Below are positions 1 through 9,079 of a stretch of DNA of 64,000 nucleotides, in pieces. Position 1 is the first letter of the stretch. Each line of letters starts with the position of its first letter. The notes under the pieces are model-generated. The model was given only the letters and a program-made list of their open reading frames with translations, ran no database searches and was not told the DNA's origin. A program made the translations under genes and the position numbers. Where the stretch lies: positions 266,359 through 330,358 of the forward strand of contig NZ_CP095062.1 of assembly GCF_022921055.1 (NCBI RefSeq). The letters are read 5' to 3'. The stretch is from Hymenobacter volaticus. GTDB lineage: Bacteria; Bacteroidota; Bacteroidia; Cytophagales; Hymenobacteraceae.

Positions 1-64
1 GTTAATGAAATATTTTTTGTAATACTATTGCCGTACTACCCGCTACCCTCCCCTCCTATCCATT

Positions 65-1297
65 ATGCAAGGAGAACTTTTCGTCAGTGATAAGCCGGAA
101 CCCATCAGCAAGCTGGTGGTGCAGCGCAACGACTTGGTCAATGCGCGTTTTGCGTTGACAACTCTTGAAATGCGGTTGTTCATGGCCATGCTCGCTCGCA
201 TCAACCGAGAGGATACCGAGTTTCACGAGTTACGAATCCCTGTAACGGAAGTGGTGGCTTTATCGGGGCGTCGGCCGAGCAGCAACGATTACCAGCAGTT
301 GAAAGATATGTGCGCGCTGCTCGCTTCTAGGGTGATTTACATCGAACGGCCAAGTAAGAAAAAGACGAAAAGAACTGGCCAAACCACTGAAGAAGCCCCT
401 AGCTTTTCTAACACTCCCCTAATGGCCTACGCCGACTACAGTAGCGAAGAGCGGGCCCTTGTAGTACGGTTTAACGACCGAGTGCGTGAGCATCTGTTAC
501 AACTCAATGACGGCAATTTCACCCAAGCGCAGCTTATGCAGTTGCTTAAGTTGAAAAGCGCCCACTCCTACCGCATCTACTGGTTGCTTAAGCAATATGG
601 AAGCTTCGGTACGCGAACCATTCGGGTCGATGAGCTGAAACGAGTTCTGGATTTGGAAGGACAATACAAGCAATTCCCGCTCTTCAAATTGCGGGTTCTG
701 GATCGGGCCCAGCAAGAGCTTTCGCAAACCAACCTAGCGTTTCAGTACGAATTGATTCGCGGCAAAAGCAACAGCGTAGAGGAAATCCGCTTTCATTTTA
801 CACCCGTTACCAGCGAAGTTCTTTTGCCTTCCTTACCGGCCACAGCCGACTGGCAAAAGGCGCTTCTTGAGGTGGGAGTTTCTGCTAGCAGCATTGCAAC
901 TATCGGTGAATTTATCGAGCGGGGTGAGATGGAGCCCGGCTACGTGCAGTACGTGGTCCAGCATCAGCGCAGCAAGAGCAGCGAAGGCAAAATCAAAAGC
1001 TTGGCTGGAGCTGTGTTCACCGCTCTCACCAAAGGCCATCTAGCGGATGAGTATCGGAAGGCTCTGCAGCGCCAGAAAAGTGTAGCTCGTAAGTCTTCTG
1101 GCACCAGCAATAGTATACCGGCCTCCCCTATCCGCTACCGGCTAGAAGAGGCCCAAGCGGCGTACGAACTAATGGCCCGTCAAAAGACGGCTAAGGGTGC
1201 TACATTTCAAGAGAACTTGACACTAGTATATCTGTCTCAAGGGTTCCGGCAAGAGAAAGACGCAGACGGAATAGAATGGCTGGTTAAAAGCATTTGA
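65..1297 (+). CDS. Rep_3 (RepB-like) plasmid replication initiator
   Basis: This 410-residue protein resembles Rep_3-superfamily initiators, which bind iterons through two winged-helix domains and open the origin. The N-terminal half (about residues 15-240) has the typical opening, with a VVQRNDLVNARF stretch followed by LEMRLFMAML, and later a LLKLKSAHSYRIYWLLKQY helix pair typical of the family. The C-terminal 130 residues are less conserved and basic. The ATG at 65 lies in a short leader near the window edge. The gene is followed by an AT-rich repeat region and by parA and its partner on the same strand, which is the usual arrangement of a low-copy replicon. It could belong to a plasmid or a secondary chromosome; the window alone cannot decide. 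Family assignment is firm; the iterons it binds are inferred. Confidence 0.85.
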   Translation: MQGELFVSDKPEPISKLVVQRNDLVNARFALTTLEMRLFMAMLARINREDTEFHELRIPVTEVVALSGRRPSSNDYQQLKDMCALLASRVIYIERPSKKKTKRTGQTTEEAPSFSNTPLMAYADYSSEERALVVRFNDRVREHLLQLNDGNFTQAQLMQLLKLKSAHSYRIYWLLKQYGSFGTRTIRVDELKRVLDLEGQYKQFPLFKLRVLDRAQQELSQTNLAFQYELIRGKSNSVEEIRFHFTPVTSEVLLPSLPATADWQKALLEVGVSASSIATIGEFIERGEMEPGYVQYVVQHQRSKSSEGKIKSLAGAVFTALTKGHLADEYRKALQRQKSVARKSSGTSNSIPASPIRYRLEEAQAAYELMARQKTAKGATFQENLTLVYLSQGFRQEKDADGIEWLVKSI

Positions 1298-1443
1298 CCT
1301 CCTACTCTAGTATAGAAATTCCTGCTAGCTGCTAATTAATAAGCACGAACCTTCATTCACTTTTTAGAGGTCAAGGCTACAGACGTGTTGGTGATAAGCC
1401 AAGCTTTAGGATCATAGTATAAATTCTTTGCCTTATTATACAC

Positions 1444-1475
1444 GTTTTTACATTTATACGTACAAATGTAAAAAC
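1444..1475. repeat. Perfect 12-bp inverted repeat in the origin region
   Basis: The arms GTTTTTACATTT (1444-1455) and AAATGTAAAAAC (1464-1475) are exact reverse complements separated by 8 bases. It lies in the AT-rich gap between the initiator and parA and may be part of the origin or a partition site. Function is inferred from position only. Confidence 0.6.
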
Positions 1476-1523
1476 ATACAAATGCTTCAACACGCAAACG
1501 ATTAAATGTAATAACTGCTTAAA

Positions 1524-1857
1524 TGTATAAACGTTTATATGCAATAACGTTCGTATATATAAACGTAATTGCACATAAACGTATGAAAGGGAGCATTAAA
1601 ATGTGTTTGTGTGCATACGTATAAACGTTTCAATGCTTATATAGTCTTAACCTGATTAGATCTTGTTTGGTAAGCAGCCAGCAGCAAAATGTTTGATAAC
1701 TCTTGATTTATTTATGAGAATACTCTACTACAAGATAAAGATAAACGTAAATACGTTTTTACGTAAAAACGTTAGATACAACATCTGCTTGTCGCGCAGA
1801 TGCTGTTAAGATTGTATTCATGTATTATGCTAATTTTACGTTCATACGTATAAACGT
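1524..1857 (+). repeat. Iteron-like repeats (ATAAACGT core) and 20-bp palindrome; probable origin
   Basis: The core ATAAACGT recurs in the same orientation ending at 1534, 1566, 1582, 1628, 1748 and 1857. Two copies (1617-1628 and 1846-1857) share the longer form ACGTATAAACGT. A perfect 20-bp palindrome built from ACGTTTTT and its complement lies at 1753-1772. The segment is much more AT-rich than the flanking genes. Rep_3 initiators usually bind directly repeated iterons next to their gene, so this is a good candidate for the origin, possibly with a parS-like site. Spacing between copies is irregular, which is unusual for strict iterons. Confidence 0.6.
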
Positions 1858-1939
1858 AAAATAATATGTATGCATTGTCGTTTTGACGTCTTTGCGTAAA
1901 TATTCTTTACTTGCAGCTACACATTATCATTTGTCTTCT

Positions 1940-2728
1940 ATGCGAACCCTCTGCTTTTCTAACAACAAGGGTGGGGTAGGAAAAACTACCTCCGCTCTTA
2001 ATGTAGGTTTGGCTTTAGCTCGACGGGGCCACCGAGTGTTGTTCTGTGACTGCGACCCGCAACGTAGTCTTACTATTTCATTTGAAGGAGCCGACATTCC
2101 TGAGCATGTTGGCATGCTGCTTATGCGCAAAGGCGAGTTCTCTCTCGACGATGTTCACGCCGTGATTCGGCCGGTGGGCGAAAACGTAGACTTGCTGCCG
2201 GCTAGCGCTGAAATGGAAGCTAACGAAGCTCAGCTTCCTGGTTGGGATGCGGAGCATTCAACCCGGCTGGCGGACATTTTAGAGATGGTAGCCCCTGAGT
2301 ACGATTACTGCGTTATCGATACCAAGGGGAGCATTGGTACTCTCACTTGGATTGCCTTAGCTGCTACCGATCTGCTCTATATTCCAGTTGACCCTGAGTT
2401 TTATGGGTTCGAAGGGCTGACTAACTTAATTAACACTTGCACCCGTTTGCGGCGGCGCATCAATCCTACTTTGCAAGTAGGAGGCATATTTTTCACGAAG
2501 TACTCTCCGGCATACCGGGCTCGTTTGCGCCATGATGTCGTCGATTTGATCAAAGATCATTATGGCAAAGAGGTGCCAGTATTTCAAACCACTATACGCC
2601 AGAGTACAGCCATTCCGAATGCCCAAATGGCCGGCACTGGTCTGTTCGACTACGCTCCAGATTCCACGGGAGCTGATGATTACGAAGCCTTGACTGACGA
2701 AATTTTACTGCACCTCCATGCCAAATAA
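1940..2728 (+). CDS. parA: ParA family partition ATPase
   Basis: This is a deviant Walker-A ATPase of about 262 residues that segregates low-copy replicons by forming ATP-dependent gradients on the nucleoid. The protein starts almost directly at the Walker motif (KGGVGKTT, residues 10-17), followed by the CDCDPQRSLT segment and a YCVIDTKGSIG Walker-B region. I chose the ATG at 1940 over an upstream in-frame TTG at 1883, because the extra 19 residues have no family counterpart and most short ParA proteins begin here. There is no N-terminal helix-turn-helix, so it is the small ParA type. Its last 11 bases overlap the next gene, implying translational coupling with a partner protein. Confidence 0.88.
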   Translation: MRTLCFSNNKGGVGKTTSALNVGLALARRGHRVLFCDCDPQRSLTISFEGADIPEHVGMLLMRKGEFSLDDVHAVIRPVGENVDLLPASAEMEANEAQLPGWDAEHSTRLADILEMVAPEYDYCVIDTKGSIGTLTWIALAATDLLYIPVDPEFYGFEGLTNLINTCTRLRRRINPTLQVGGIFFTKYSPAYRARLRHDVVDLIKDHYGKEVPVFQTTIRQSTAIPNAQMAGTGLFDYAPDSTGADDYEALTDEILLHLHAK

Positions 2729-3197
2729 CTCAGCCAAAACCACGCCGCGGCCTGCGCTGGACCGCTACAAAGACAAACCCCGGCCAACCTTATCGGATAA
2801 CCCCGCTGGCACCCCACCTCCCGTACCCGTTATTGAAGCTCTGCTCGACACGCCCTCAAGTCGTTCGGCAGTAATAAAGGAAAGCCCACCAGTGGCTCCC
2901 TTACCACAACCTACGAGTAGGGGAGGGGGGAGGCCAGTGCCAACTTCAGTAGAGAGTACTGCTACGCCCTCGTCGGTGCCTGAGCAGGTTCCTTTCAATT
3001 CGCAGATAAAGTTTGAAACGTATCTACGGATCAAGCAAGCGCAGTTCTACGACCGAGTGAAGATCAAAGACCTTACCGACGAAGCACTCAACTACTATCT
3101 TGATCAGTTTGAGGGAGCGAATACACCGCTGCCGCCGAAGGTGTTACAGGAAGTACTTAACCAGGGCAAAATTAAAGGCTATAAGAAGCGTAGCTGA
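2718..3197 (+). CDS. Probable ParA partner (small ParB-like protein)
   Basis: This 159-residue protein overlaps the end of parA by 11 bases. The first 90 residues are low-complexity, rich in Pro, Thr, Ser and Arg, and probably disordered. The last 60 residues are predicted helical and charged (YLRIKQAQFYDRVKIKDL and a following helix). Small partition partners often combine a flexible ParA-stimulating N-terminus with a C-terminal DNA-binding helix domain. I recognise no specific family motif and no canonical ParB nuclease domain, so the role rests on gene order and on size. Confidence 0.6.
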   Translation: MPNNSAKTTPRPALDRYKDKPRPTLSDNPAGTPPPVPVIEALLDTPSSRSAVIKESPPVAPLPQPTSRGGGRPVPTSVESTATPSSVPEQVPFNSQIKFETYLRIKQAQFYDRVKIKDLTDEALNYYLDQFEGANTPLPPKVLQEVLNQGKIKGYKKRS

Positions 3198-3288
3198 AGT
3201 TAAAGCAAAGCCGGCTTCTACATCTTAAAAAGACAAGCAGAAGCATGCTGCAAGAGTAAGCCTACCTGCTTACCTGAGTTCTTTACTA

Positions 3289-3352
3289 CAAGACCCGCTA
3301 AAGGCTCAGTGAAACCATTACTTAGGTTTCGCTGAGCCTTTAGCGGGTCTTG
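3289..3352. terminator. Long stem-loop after the partition genes
   Basis: Arms 3289-3316 and 3325-3352 pair over 28 bp with one G-T type mismatch and an 8-base loop. It lies 91 bp after the partition operon. There is no clear T-run on either side, so it may be a terminator of unusual form or a replicon-specific secondary structure. From 3353 to 3659 I see no gene; the short antisense frame at 3359-3568 looks like chance. Confidence 0.5.
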
Positions 3353-3659
3353 TGGGATTTAAAAGACAACCCTCACAAATTCGAGAGAGGAGTGCTGTCT
3401 TTCTTTGTCTGAGCTTGCACGGTTGCCTGTTATGCCAGTCAGTACTGGTGCAAGAGGAGTACTTGAGCTGTATAAAGAACGATGGAGATCCAACTGAAGC
3501 TTTAGTGCCTCGAAGGAGGTGCTAGCAAGACTTGTGCAGAAAGAAGCTGTTTCATGGCAGAACATCATAGCGAGTAAAGTTCTAGAGTTGTATGCAACCT
3601 CTGTTTAGGGATTGGGCTCTTCCTAAAAAAGAAGCTCACCTACCCAAAACTCTACACTT

Positions 3660-3827
3660 ATGAAGCTGCCTAAAGTTTTACTCGGTGCCATACTGGTTGG
3701 TATAACGGTGCAAACGACAAGTTGCACGAAAAAGGACGCGCCTCAACCTAATGGAGAGAACGTCAGCAAAAAGGGTAAGGAAGAAGCTAAGACGCCCGCT
3801 AATTGCCCGGCCTGTGGCATGGGATAA
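3660..3827 (+). CDS. Candidate MNIO-class RiPP precursor, small lipoprotein-like peptide
   Basis: A 55-codon gene not obvious in ordinary ORF calling. It has a signal sequence (residues 1-21: two Lys, then a hydrophobic stretch) ending in a lipobox-like TTSC with Cys22, then a Lys/Glu-rich linker. The C-terminus is NCPACGMG, with Cys49 and Cys52 in a CxxC arrangement. The next gene, 27 bp downstream, is a DUF692/MNIO enzyme. MNIO enzymes use several iron atoms to oxidise Cys residues near the end of small precursor peptides, as in methanobactin and the ChrA/ChrH system of Chryseobacterium. The C-terminal Cys motif is therefore the likely modified core. What is seen is the ORF, the signal, the Cys pair and the linkage; the modification is inferred. 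Confidence 0.78.
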   Translation: MKLPKVLLGAILVGITVQTTSCTKKDAPQPNGENVSKKGKEEAKTPANCPACGMG

Positions 3828-3854
3828 GTAAAGGAAACTCAACCTCAGCCAGTA

Positions 3855-4988
3855 ATGGAAAAGCAGCCAGTCATTCTATCTTCGATTGCGTGTAACTTAG
3901 ATGGAGATATTCTGTCGGCGGCATTTCCATTGCTGGAAGAAGGCAAAGTTGAGGCCCTGGAGTGGTCTTTTGACACCCTGTACTGGGCCGAGGAAGTTCC
4001 CGCGTGGTTTACGGAACTGCTAAGTGCCTATAGCGAGCAGAAAAGGCTAATCGGGCACGGAGTATTCTTTTCTCTGTTGTCGAGTAAGTGGACCAAGGAG
4101 CAGCAACAGTGGCTACAGAAGCTACAGCAGTTATCATCGGAGTTTAGCTTCGATCATATTACCGAGCATTTTGGCTTTTTCACGGGCCAAAATTTTCATT
4201 ACGGCGCCCCTCTTCCGATACCGTACACTACGACCACCTTGCGTATTGGGCAAGATCGGTTAAGCCGGATCTATGAGGCCTGTCAGTGCCCTGTGGGGCT
4301 GGAAAATCTAGCATTTGCTTATTCGCTAGATGAGGTAAAACAACACGGCGAATTTCTAGACAAGCTGATTGAACCAGTAAACGGCTTCATCATTCTTGAC
4401 CTGCATAACCTGTACTGCCAACTTCACAACTTCTCGGTTCCGTACGACCAACTGCTACCTCTCTATCCCTTGAACCGGGTGCGGGAAATCCACATTTCGG
4501 GAGGCAGCTGGGAAGCTTCGGACCGGGGACCAAATCAGAAAGTAAGAAGGGACACTCATGATGACTCCGTGCCGGAAGAGGTGTTTCAACTCTTGGAGCT
4601 GACACTAGCCAAGTGTCCCAACTTGAAATATGTGGTGCTAGAGCAACTAGGAAACGGCCTGAAAACGGAAAGTAGCAGAGTTCAATTCCGCCACAATTTT
4701 TTGAGGATGGAAAGCATAGTAAAGCGCAATGCCAATCACTTATGCCGACACTCAAACGAGTTGTTTTTACCAGCGCAGCGTATACCCCTAGGCCCCGCAG
4801 TAGAAAACGAACAGCTTCATGAGCAGCAGGTGCAGCTTTCACAGATTTTGGAAACAGCTTCTTCCCTAGAAATGGCTCGGCAACTATTAGCTTCTTCCTC
4901 GCTAGCTTATACCGACTGGAAAATAGAGAGCTGGGAACCATATATGTTGGAAACGGCCATCCACATTGCCCAAAAGTGGAAGAGGTAG
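3855..4988 (+). CDS. DUF692 family multinuclear non-heme iron oxidase (MNIO) with C-terminal extension
   Basis: This 377-residue protein has a TIM-barrel DUF692 domain over about residues 5-290. Visible metal-site motifs are HGVFFS (His68), TEHFGF (Glu104, His105), LENLAF (Glu150, Asn151), LDLHNLY (Asp182, His184), EIHISGG (His213), RDTHDD (Asp233, His235) and VLEQ (Glu263). These fit the His/Asp/Glu set of MbnB, TglH and ChrH-type enzymes. DUF692 proteins are usually about 280 residues, so the helical tail (about 290-377) is extra; it could be a fused partner or peptide-recognition module. The gene starts 27 bp after the small Cys-tailed peptide gene and is convergent with the lyase downstream. 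No separate partner protein or dedicated exporter is adjacent. Confidence 0.85.
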   Translation: MEKQPVILSSIACNLDGDILSAAFPLLEEGKVEALEWSFDTLYWAEEVPAWFTELLSAYSEQKRLIGHGVFFSLLSSKWTKEQQQWLQKLQQLSSEFSFDHITEHFGFFTGQNFHYGAPLPIPYTTTTLRIGQDRLSRIYEACQCPVGLENLAFAYSLDEVKQHGEFLDKLIEPVNGFIILDLHNLYCQLHNFSVPYDQLLPLYPLNRVREIHISGGSWEASDRGPNQKVRRDTHDDSVPEEVFQLLELTLAKCPNLKYVVLEQLGNGLKTESSRVQFRHNFLRMESIVKRNANHLCRHSNELFLPAQRIPLGPAVENEQLHEQQVQLSQILETASSLEMARQLLASSSLAYTDWKIESWEPYMLETAIHIAQKWKR

Positions 4989-5007
4989 CTTCAAACACTC
5001 GAACTTT

Positions 5008-7977
5008 TTATCGATTGATAGCCACTTTAACTGGCTTGGCAACCATTACCCCCGAAGCGTTTACAGCCTGCAAATAATAGAGGCCGGGAGGCAGTGAGTG
5101 TACTGGCAAAACAACTTGTTGATGCAAGAACCGGCGTAGCACAACTTGACCTTGTTGATTGCGCAATAACACTTCCACTGTTTCATTGACCTCGGAGTAA
5201 GAGACGGTGAGGGTCTGTTGAGCCGGAATGGGAAACGCAGTTAGCGAGGCATGAACAGCGGCAACTCCCACAGCTACCACCGGCGAGTACTGCACGCTGC
5301 CTTGCTGGTCAAGTTGCTTGAGCCGATAATAGGTGAGGGAAGTAGGCGGGGCAGTATCCTGAAAAGAATAGGTGCTGGATTTAGTAGCGCCAGTGCCCGA
5401 CTGAAACCCGATTTGTTGAAAATCTGCGGCAGCGCTGCTTTTGCGCTCTATTGCAAAGCCGAGGTTGTTGTGCTCTGACGCCGTTTGCCAGGTTACTTTC
5501 ACGGTAGCAGCCTGACGTTCGGCGGTGAAGTCCAGTAGCTCAACGGGTAGTGGACGGGCAGCCAGTTGCCCACGAAAGTGACTGGCTTGCGCAAAAGTTA
5601 GTTGTAGCTGCTGGGTAGCGGCATCATAGACGTAGCTGGTTAGTGCTTCTCCAGTAATAGCGGTTGGGGTTTCAGTTACGCGCAAAGTAAGAACCGTGCC
5701 TCGGCTCACGTAACCTTCAAAGGAAGTGGCATCTTGCTGCCAACTAATGGTGGCCCGCTTCGAGGAAGAGACATATGGCGTGCCGCCGTAGCTTAGGCTG
5801 GTACCTTCTTCGAAGAAGGCCTGGGCGAACGTATAGGTCGGGGTAAGCGAATAGAAATTCAATAACCCATCGGCTTGCAAAGGCTGGGGCAACGCACCGC
5901 CAGTAATCGAGGTCGATACAGTATCTGCTTGGGCGAAGGCTAAGTCCTGGAAATCGGATGTTGCTGCCACCAAAGCAGCTGAGCCGGAGGTAGTGACGGT
6001 GTGTACCGCTGGGCCTGGGCTTGTAGTAGTGCTAGGTACGAGGGCCGCTAGAAACTGAGTTTGGGCTTGCCCACTTTTGCGCACGAGCAGTGTGGTATGA
6101 TTTTCAGCCGTGTTGTAAGTGGTTTCGTGTTGGCGAGTGGCTGTCGAGTAGCCGGAGGCACCATTAGTCGCCGTTACGTGCGCACGCAAGCGGGCCTGAT
6201 TTTTCTGCCAGATTCCTTCATGGGTAGCTAGGTGGTCGGTGAAGGTACCCGTGACACTGGGGGTCGGACTGTTTTGCAAACCATGCCCGTGCAGTTGCCA
6301 TGTATAGGTGTGGGGAACTGCGGCTTCCACAAAATCTGCCAGCAGATAGTAGGAATTTCGTACGAACAAGGTTTTGCGCGTGATGGAAGTTTTTTGCTTA
6401 GGATAAGTGGTCTGTACTTCTGCGTACGCCAACTGCGGCAGGTCGAAGCCATTTTGAATGGTGGCCTCGGCATCGTTAGCTTCTCCTGGAGTACCAGGGG
6501 CCGGACCCGCATCATCAACTAAAATCAAGTTGTGGTTGAGAGCCTGACTAACTTCGCCACGACGAGCATAGCTCAGGTAGCCGGCATCTAAGGCCAGTAA
6601 CTCGCCGTGAGCGTGCAGAATAAAACTACTGGCATCGCCCTGGCTGTGGCCACCACCATTGGTTTGGGCGAGGCCATGCTGGCCGTACAAGTGCAGGTAG
6701 CTAGAGAGCGTATCATTGCCCGAGCGAAAAACAAGATTGCCGCTTTCTGGTAGTATCGTTAAGCTTGTATTGGACGGGTTGGTGGGCGTTAGGTTGGCGG
6801 CCAAATAGGCAGCACGCATATCCACGGTGATGTCGCGCAACTGAGCGGTCAGTGAGGTTAGACTGGAGCCGGAAAGCTGACTAACGTGCAAAGAGTTCAG
6901 GTATCGACTCTGGCCGGTAAGTGCCAACTCTGGCATGCCCATATCCACGTACGAGTCTTCGAGGGCTGGAAACCGGCCATCCGGCATTTGAATGCGAGTA
7001 ATCCACTCGTAGAGTAGGTTGTATTTAGGATCGTAGTACGGGTTGCGAATCGAGCGGGTGCTAGCACCGAACGAATAATGTCCTCGCTGGTCGGGCAGGA
7101 AGTTGCCCATAGCCCGGAAAAATGGCAAGCAGTTCAGGAAAGCATACTTGAAGTAGTAAGGGCCCTCGGCATAGCCAGCAATAGTCGTGGAATCGGATTG
7201 GCGTTGGGTGTCCCGCCACAGCACGTTGTCGATGGTGTAAAGGCCTGTATTGATCCAGGTAAGGGGCTGCTGGTGCGTAGCCGTACCCGTTGCTTCATTG
7301 AGTACCACGCCTGCCATGCCCAAGGCCGCGGCCGTCATTAAAGCGTGGTTGTTCTTTACTTGGCTGTAAAATAAACCAAACGCCGCAGTAGTGGATTGGC
7401 GCTGTAAGTTGCTGGCAAACTCTTGTAGTCGCGCTCGGCCGCTAGCCAATGTGCTAGCCGGAACACCCGCTCCGCGAAGCAGGTCGTAGGCAATGAGGTA
7501 GTCGATCAGTTCTTTGGAGCGCCACTGCCATTCCGTGTAAGCGGTAGGACTATCGACCACCGTGTTGCATTGCGCAAGCAGGCGTATAACACGAGTCCGA
7601 AGGGTGTCCTGCTCGGTTAAGGGCAAGGCTTGAATAGCGCCAGCGTTTGGAGCACGGTCGAGCAAGAAAATGAATGCCATATTCTTGGCTAGCGTAGCCC
7701 GCGTGCGCCGAGCCTCAGTTGTGTTATTCGCGTTAGGTGCTGCAACAAAGGCACTGCTGTACAAACTGCTAAAGAGAGGATAAGCTACAGGCGTTGTCAG
7801 TGAAGCGCGCACAGCGGGTAAAGCTCCGGCCTTGAGCAGAGTTCTTGGATACGAAAAATCAGCTCCTACAGGCCGCCATGATCCAGACTGAGCAGTGGCT
7901 CTGTGAAATGATAATAAAAAGAAAAATGCAATTATTTGACTTGAAAATAATATCAGTTTTGTAAAAGAATAATTCAA
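5008..7977 (-). CDS. Secreted heparinase II/III-like polysaccharide lyase with T9SS sorting domain
   Basis: This 989-residue protein has an N-terminal signal (about 1-30), an alpha-toroid domain (about 50-400) and a beta-sandwich domain. Heparinase II/III-type features are QVKNNHAL (residues 206-213), AGYAEGPYYFKYAF (267-280) and GGGHSQGDASSF (441-452), where His444 is in the typical place of the metal/substrate site. The last 90 residues form a Por-type T9SS sorting domain (FPIPAQQTLTVSY, then PPGLYYLQ). The family cleaves uronic-acid polysaccharides by beta-elimination outside the cell; the substrate here is unknown. It is convergent with the MNIO gene and stands apart from the main glycan cluster. 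Confidence 0.82.
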   Translation of the reverse strand: MNYSFTKLILFSSQIIAFFFLLSFHRATAQSGSWRPVGADFSYPRTLLKAGALPAVRASLTTPVAYPLFSSLYSSAFVAAPNANNTTEARRTRATLAKNMAFIFLLDRAPNAGAIQALPLTEQDTLRTRVIRLLAQCNTVVDSPTAYTEWQWRSKELIDYLIAYDLLRGAGVPASTLASGRARLQEFASNLQRQSTTAAFGLFYSQVKNNHALMTAAALGMAGVVLNEATGTATHQQPLTWINTGLYTIDNVLWRDTQRQSDSTTIAGYAEGPYYFKYAFLNCLPFFRAMGNFLPDQRGHYSFGASTRSIRNPYYDPKYNLLYEWITRIQMPDGRFPALEDSYVDMGMPELALTGQSRYLNSLHVSQLSGSSLTSLTAQLRDITVDMRAAYLAANLTPTNPSNTSLTILPESGNLVFRSGNDTLSSYLHLYGQHGLAQTNGGGHSQGDASSFILHAHGELLALDAGYLSYARRGEVSQALNHNLILVDDAGPAPGTPGEANDAEATIQNGFDLPQLAYAEVQTTYPKQKTSITRKTLFVRNSYYLLADFVEAAVPHTYTWQLHGHGLQNSPTPSVTGTFTDHLATHEGIWQKNQARLRAHVTATNGASGYSTATRQHETTYNTAENHTTLLVRKSGQAQTQFLAALVPSTTTSPGPAVHTVTTSGSAALVAATSDFQDLAFAQADTVSTSITGGALPQPLQADGLLNFYSLTPTYTFAQAFFEEGTSLSYGGTPYVSSSKRATISWQQDATSFEGYVSRGTVLTLRVTETPTAITGEALTSYVYDAATQQLQLTFAQASHFRGQLAARPLPVELLDFTAERQAATVKVTWQTASEHNNLGFAIERKSSAAADFQQIGFQSGTGATKSSTYSFQDTAPPTSLTYYRLKQLDQQGSVQYSPVVAVGVAAVHASLTAFPIPAQQTLTVSYSEVNETVEVLLRNQQGQVVLRRFLHQQVVLPVHSLPPGLYYLQAVNASGVMVAKPVKVAINR

Positions 7978-8315
7978 AACAAATTGACGTTTGGTTTTCA
8001 GGACCGCAACATCAAGTCGATAATCTGACGTTCAAAAAGTTATTTCAATTAGTAAAAATGATGATTTTGAAATATAAAACCTTTGTATACTACTGCGCCT
8101 CTGGCTATGCTCATATAGAATATTTAATAACCATAACATGATGATATATGCGATTTAAGTGAGAATTAATTATAGAGATGAGTGCACGCAGTTGAACATA
8201 GATAGTAAGTTGCACCACTGAAGGTAAGCAGCCAAAGCAGCTAGGCTACTAGCAACAGGTGCAGCAGAGCATTCGCAATCAAGTCTAAGCACGTCTCTAC
8301 AAAAGCGGGTGCTAA
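7978..8315. other. Intergenic, no gene seen
   Basis: AT-rich sequence (7978-8180) upstream of the lyase gene, presumably holding its promoter. I see no ORF, RNA or clear repeat. Confidence 0.5.
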
Positions 8316-9079
8316 TCAGATAGTACTGTTGCTAAAGCTTCTTGTTAGTCTTATCTGATACGGCAAGCGAGCCAGCGTTGCATGAATTTCTTGGTTGAGG
8401 ATGCACGCAATTAAGGCTGCTTCCTCACATACTGCTTTGCGATAGAAGTGAGCCACTGTTGTATCGGGGTCTTCGTGGCGGCTGCTTAGCTCAACTAACG
8501 TTTGCATGCGCGTTAGCGGGGGCAAAATGCGGTGGTGAGTAGCCGACCATAAGGCAGGGGCTGTGTCTTCATCCTGCGCCATTAGTGCGCGCAGTTCCAG
8601 CAAATGCATCAGCACTTTCGCCATCGACGCCAGCAGCTTTTGTTCCAACTTCGAAAACGCCCGGGCTCGGTAATCAACTATGCACAAGTTGCCAATAGCA
8701 TAGCCTTGCGGGGTGCGAAGGGGTGCCCGGCGTAAAACTGCAACTTCATGACCTCAATCATCCAGGGGTCAACTAGGGTGCAGGGGGCATCTGTTAGACT
8801 CTCGAACACGGTAGTTCCATCATGGAGAATGGCTACCGAGCACAAGCTCTCATGACGACCAACGCGCCCGGCCTCAGCCACTCCGGAAAAACTGACGACC
8901 CGAACCGTGTCCTTTTCCACCAAAGAAACTAGCGCAATCGGAGCCTTAAACAGTTTGGCCGTCAGGTGCACTAGGTCATCAAACAGTTCCTTGCCAAAAG
9001 CGCTCAGATGCTGGTATTGTTGGAGTATATCCAACCGCGCGTCATCATCAACGGGTATCAATGCGGAAAAAGAACTCAT
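8316..9079 (-). CDS. GAF domain protein (frameshifted)
   Basis: Two frames together make a GAF-domain protein of about 254 residues. The first (from 9079) has the GAF core LTAKLFKAPIALVSLVEKD and the SLCSVAILHDG segment. The second resumes with the GAF end GYAIGNLCIVDYRARAF and a helical tail. The break is at the CCC run 8726-8728 on the + strand (GGG in the gene); one additional G joins the frames without any other change. GAF domains bind small ligands such as cyclic nucleotides or bilins; this protein has no output domain, so its partner is unknown. Either a sequencing error or a recent inactivation. Confidence 0.72.

Noticed and set aside
1377..1574. 65-residue minus-strand frame in the origin region
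   Set aside because: It consists of translated iteron-like repeats and AT-rich sequence.
3359..3568. 69-residue minus-strand frame before the small precursor gene
   Set aside because: Low-complexity Ser/Thr-rich translation with no start context or family resemblance.
4390..4998. 202-residue frame opposite the MNIO gene
   Set aside because: It is antisense to a gene with clear catalytic motifs, and its own translation has no family features.
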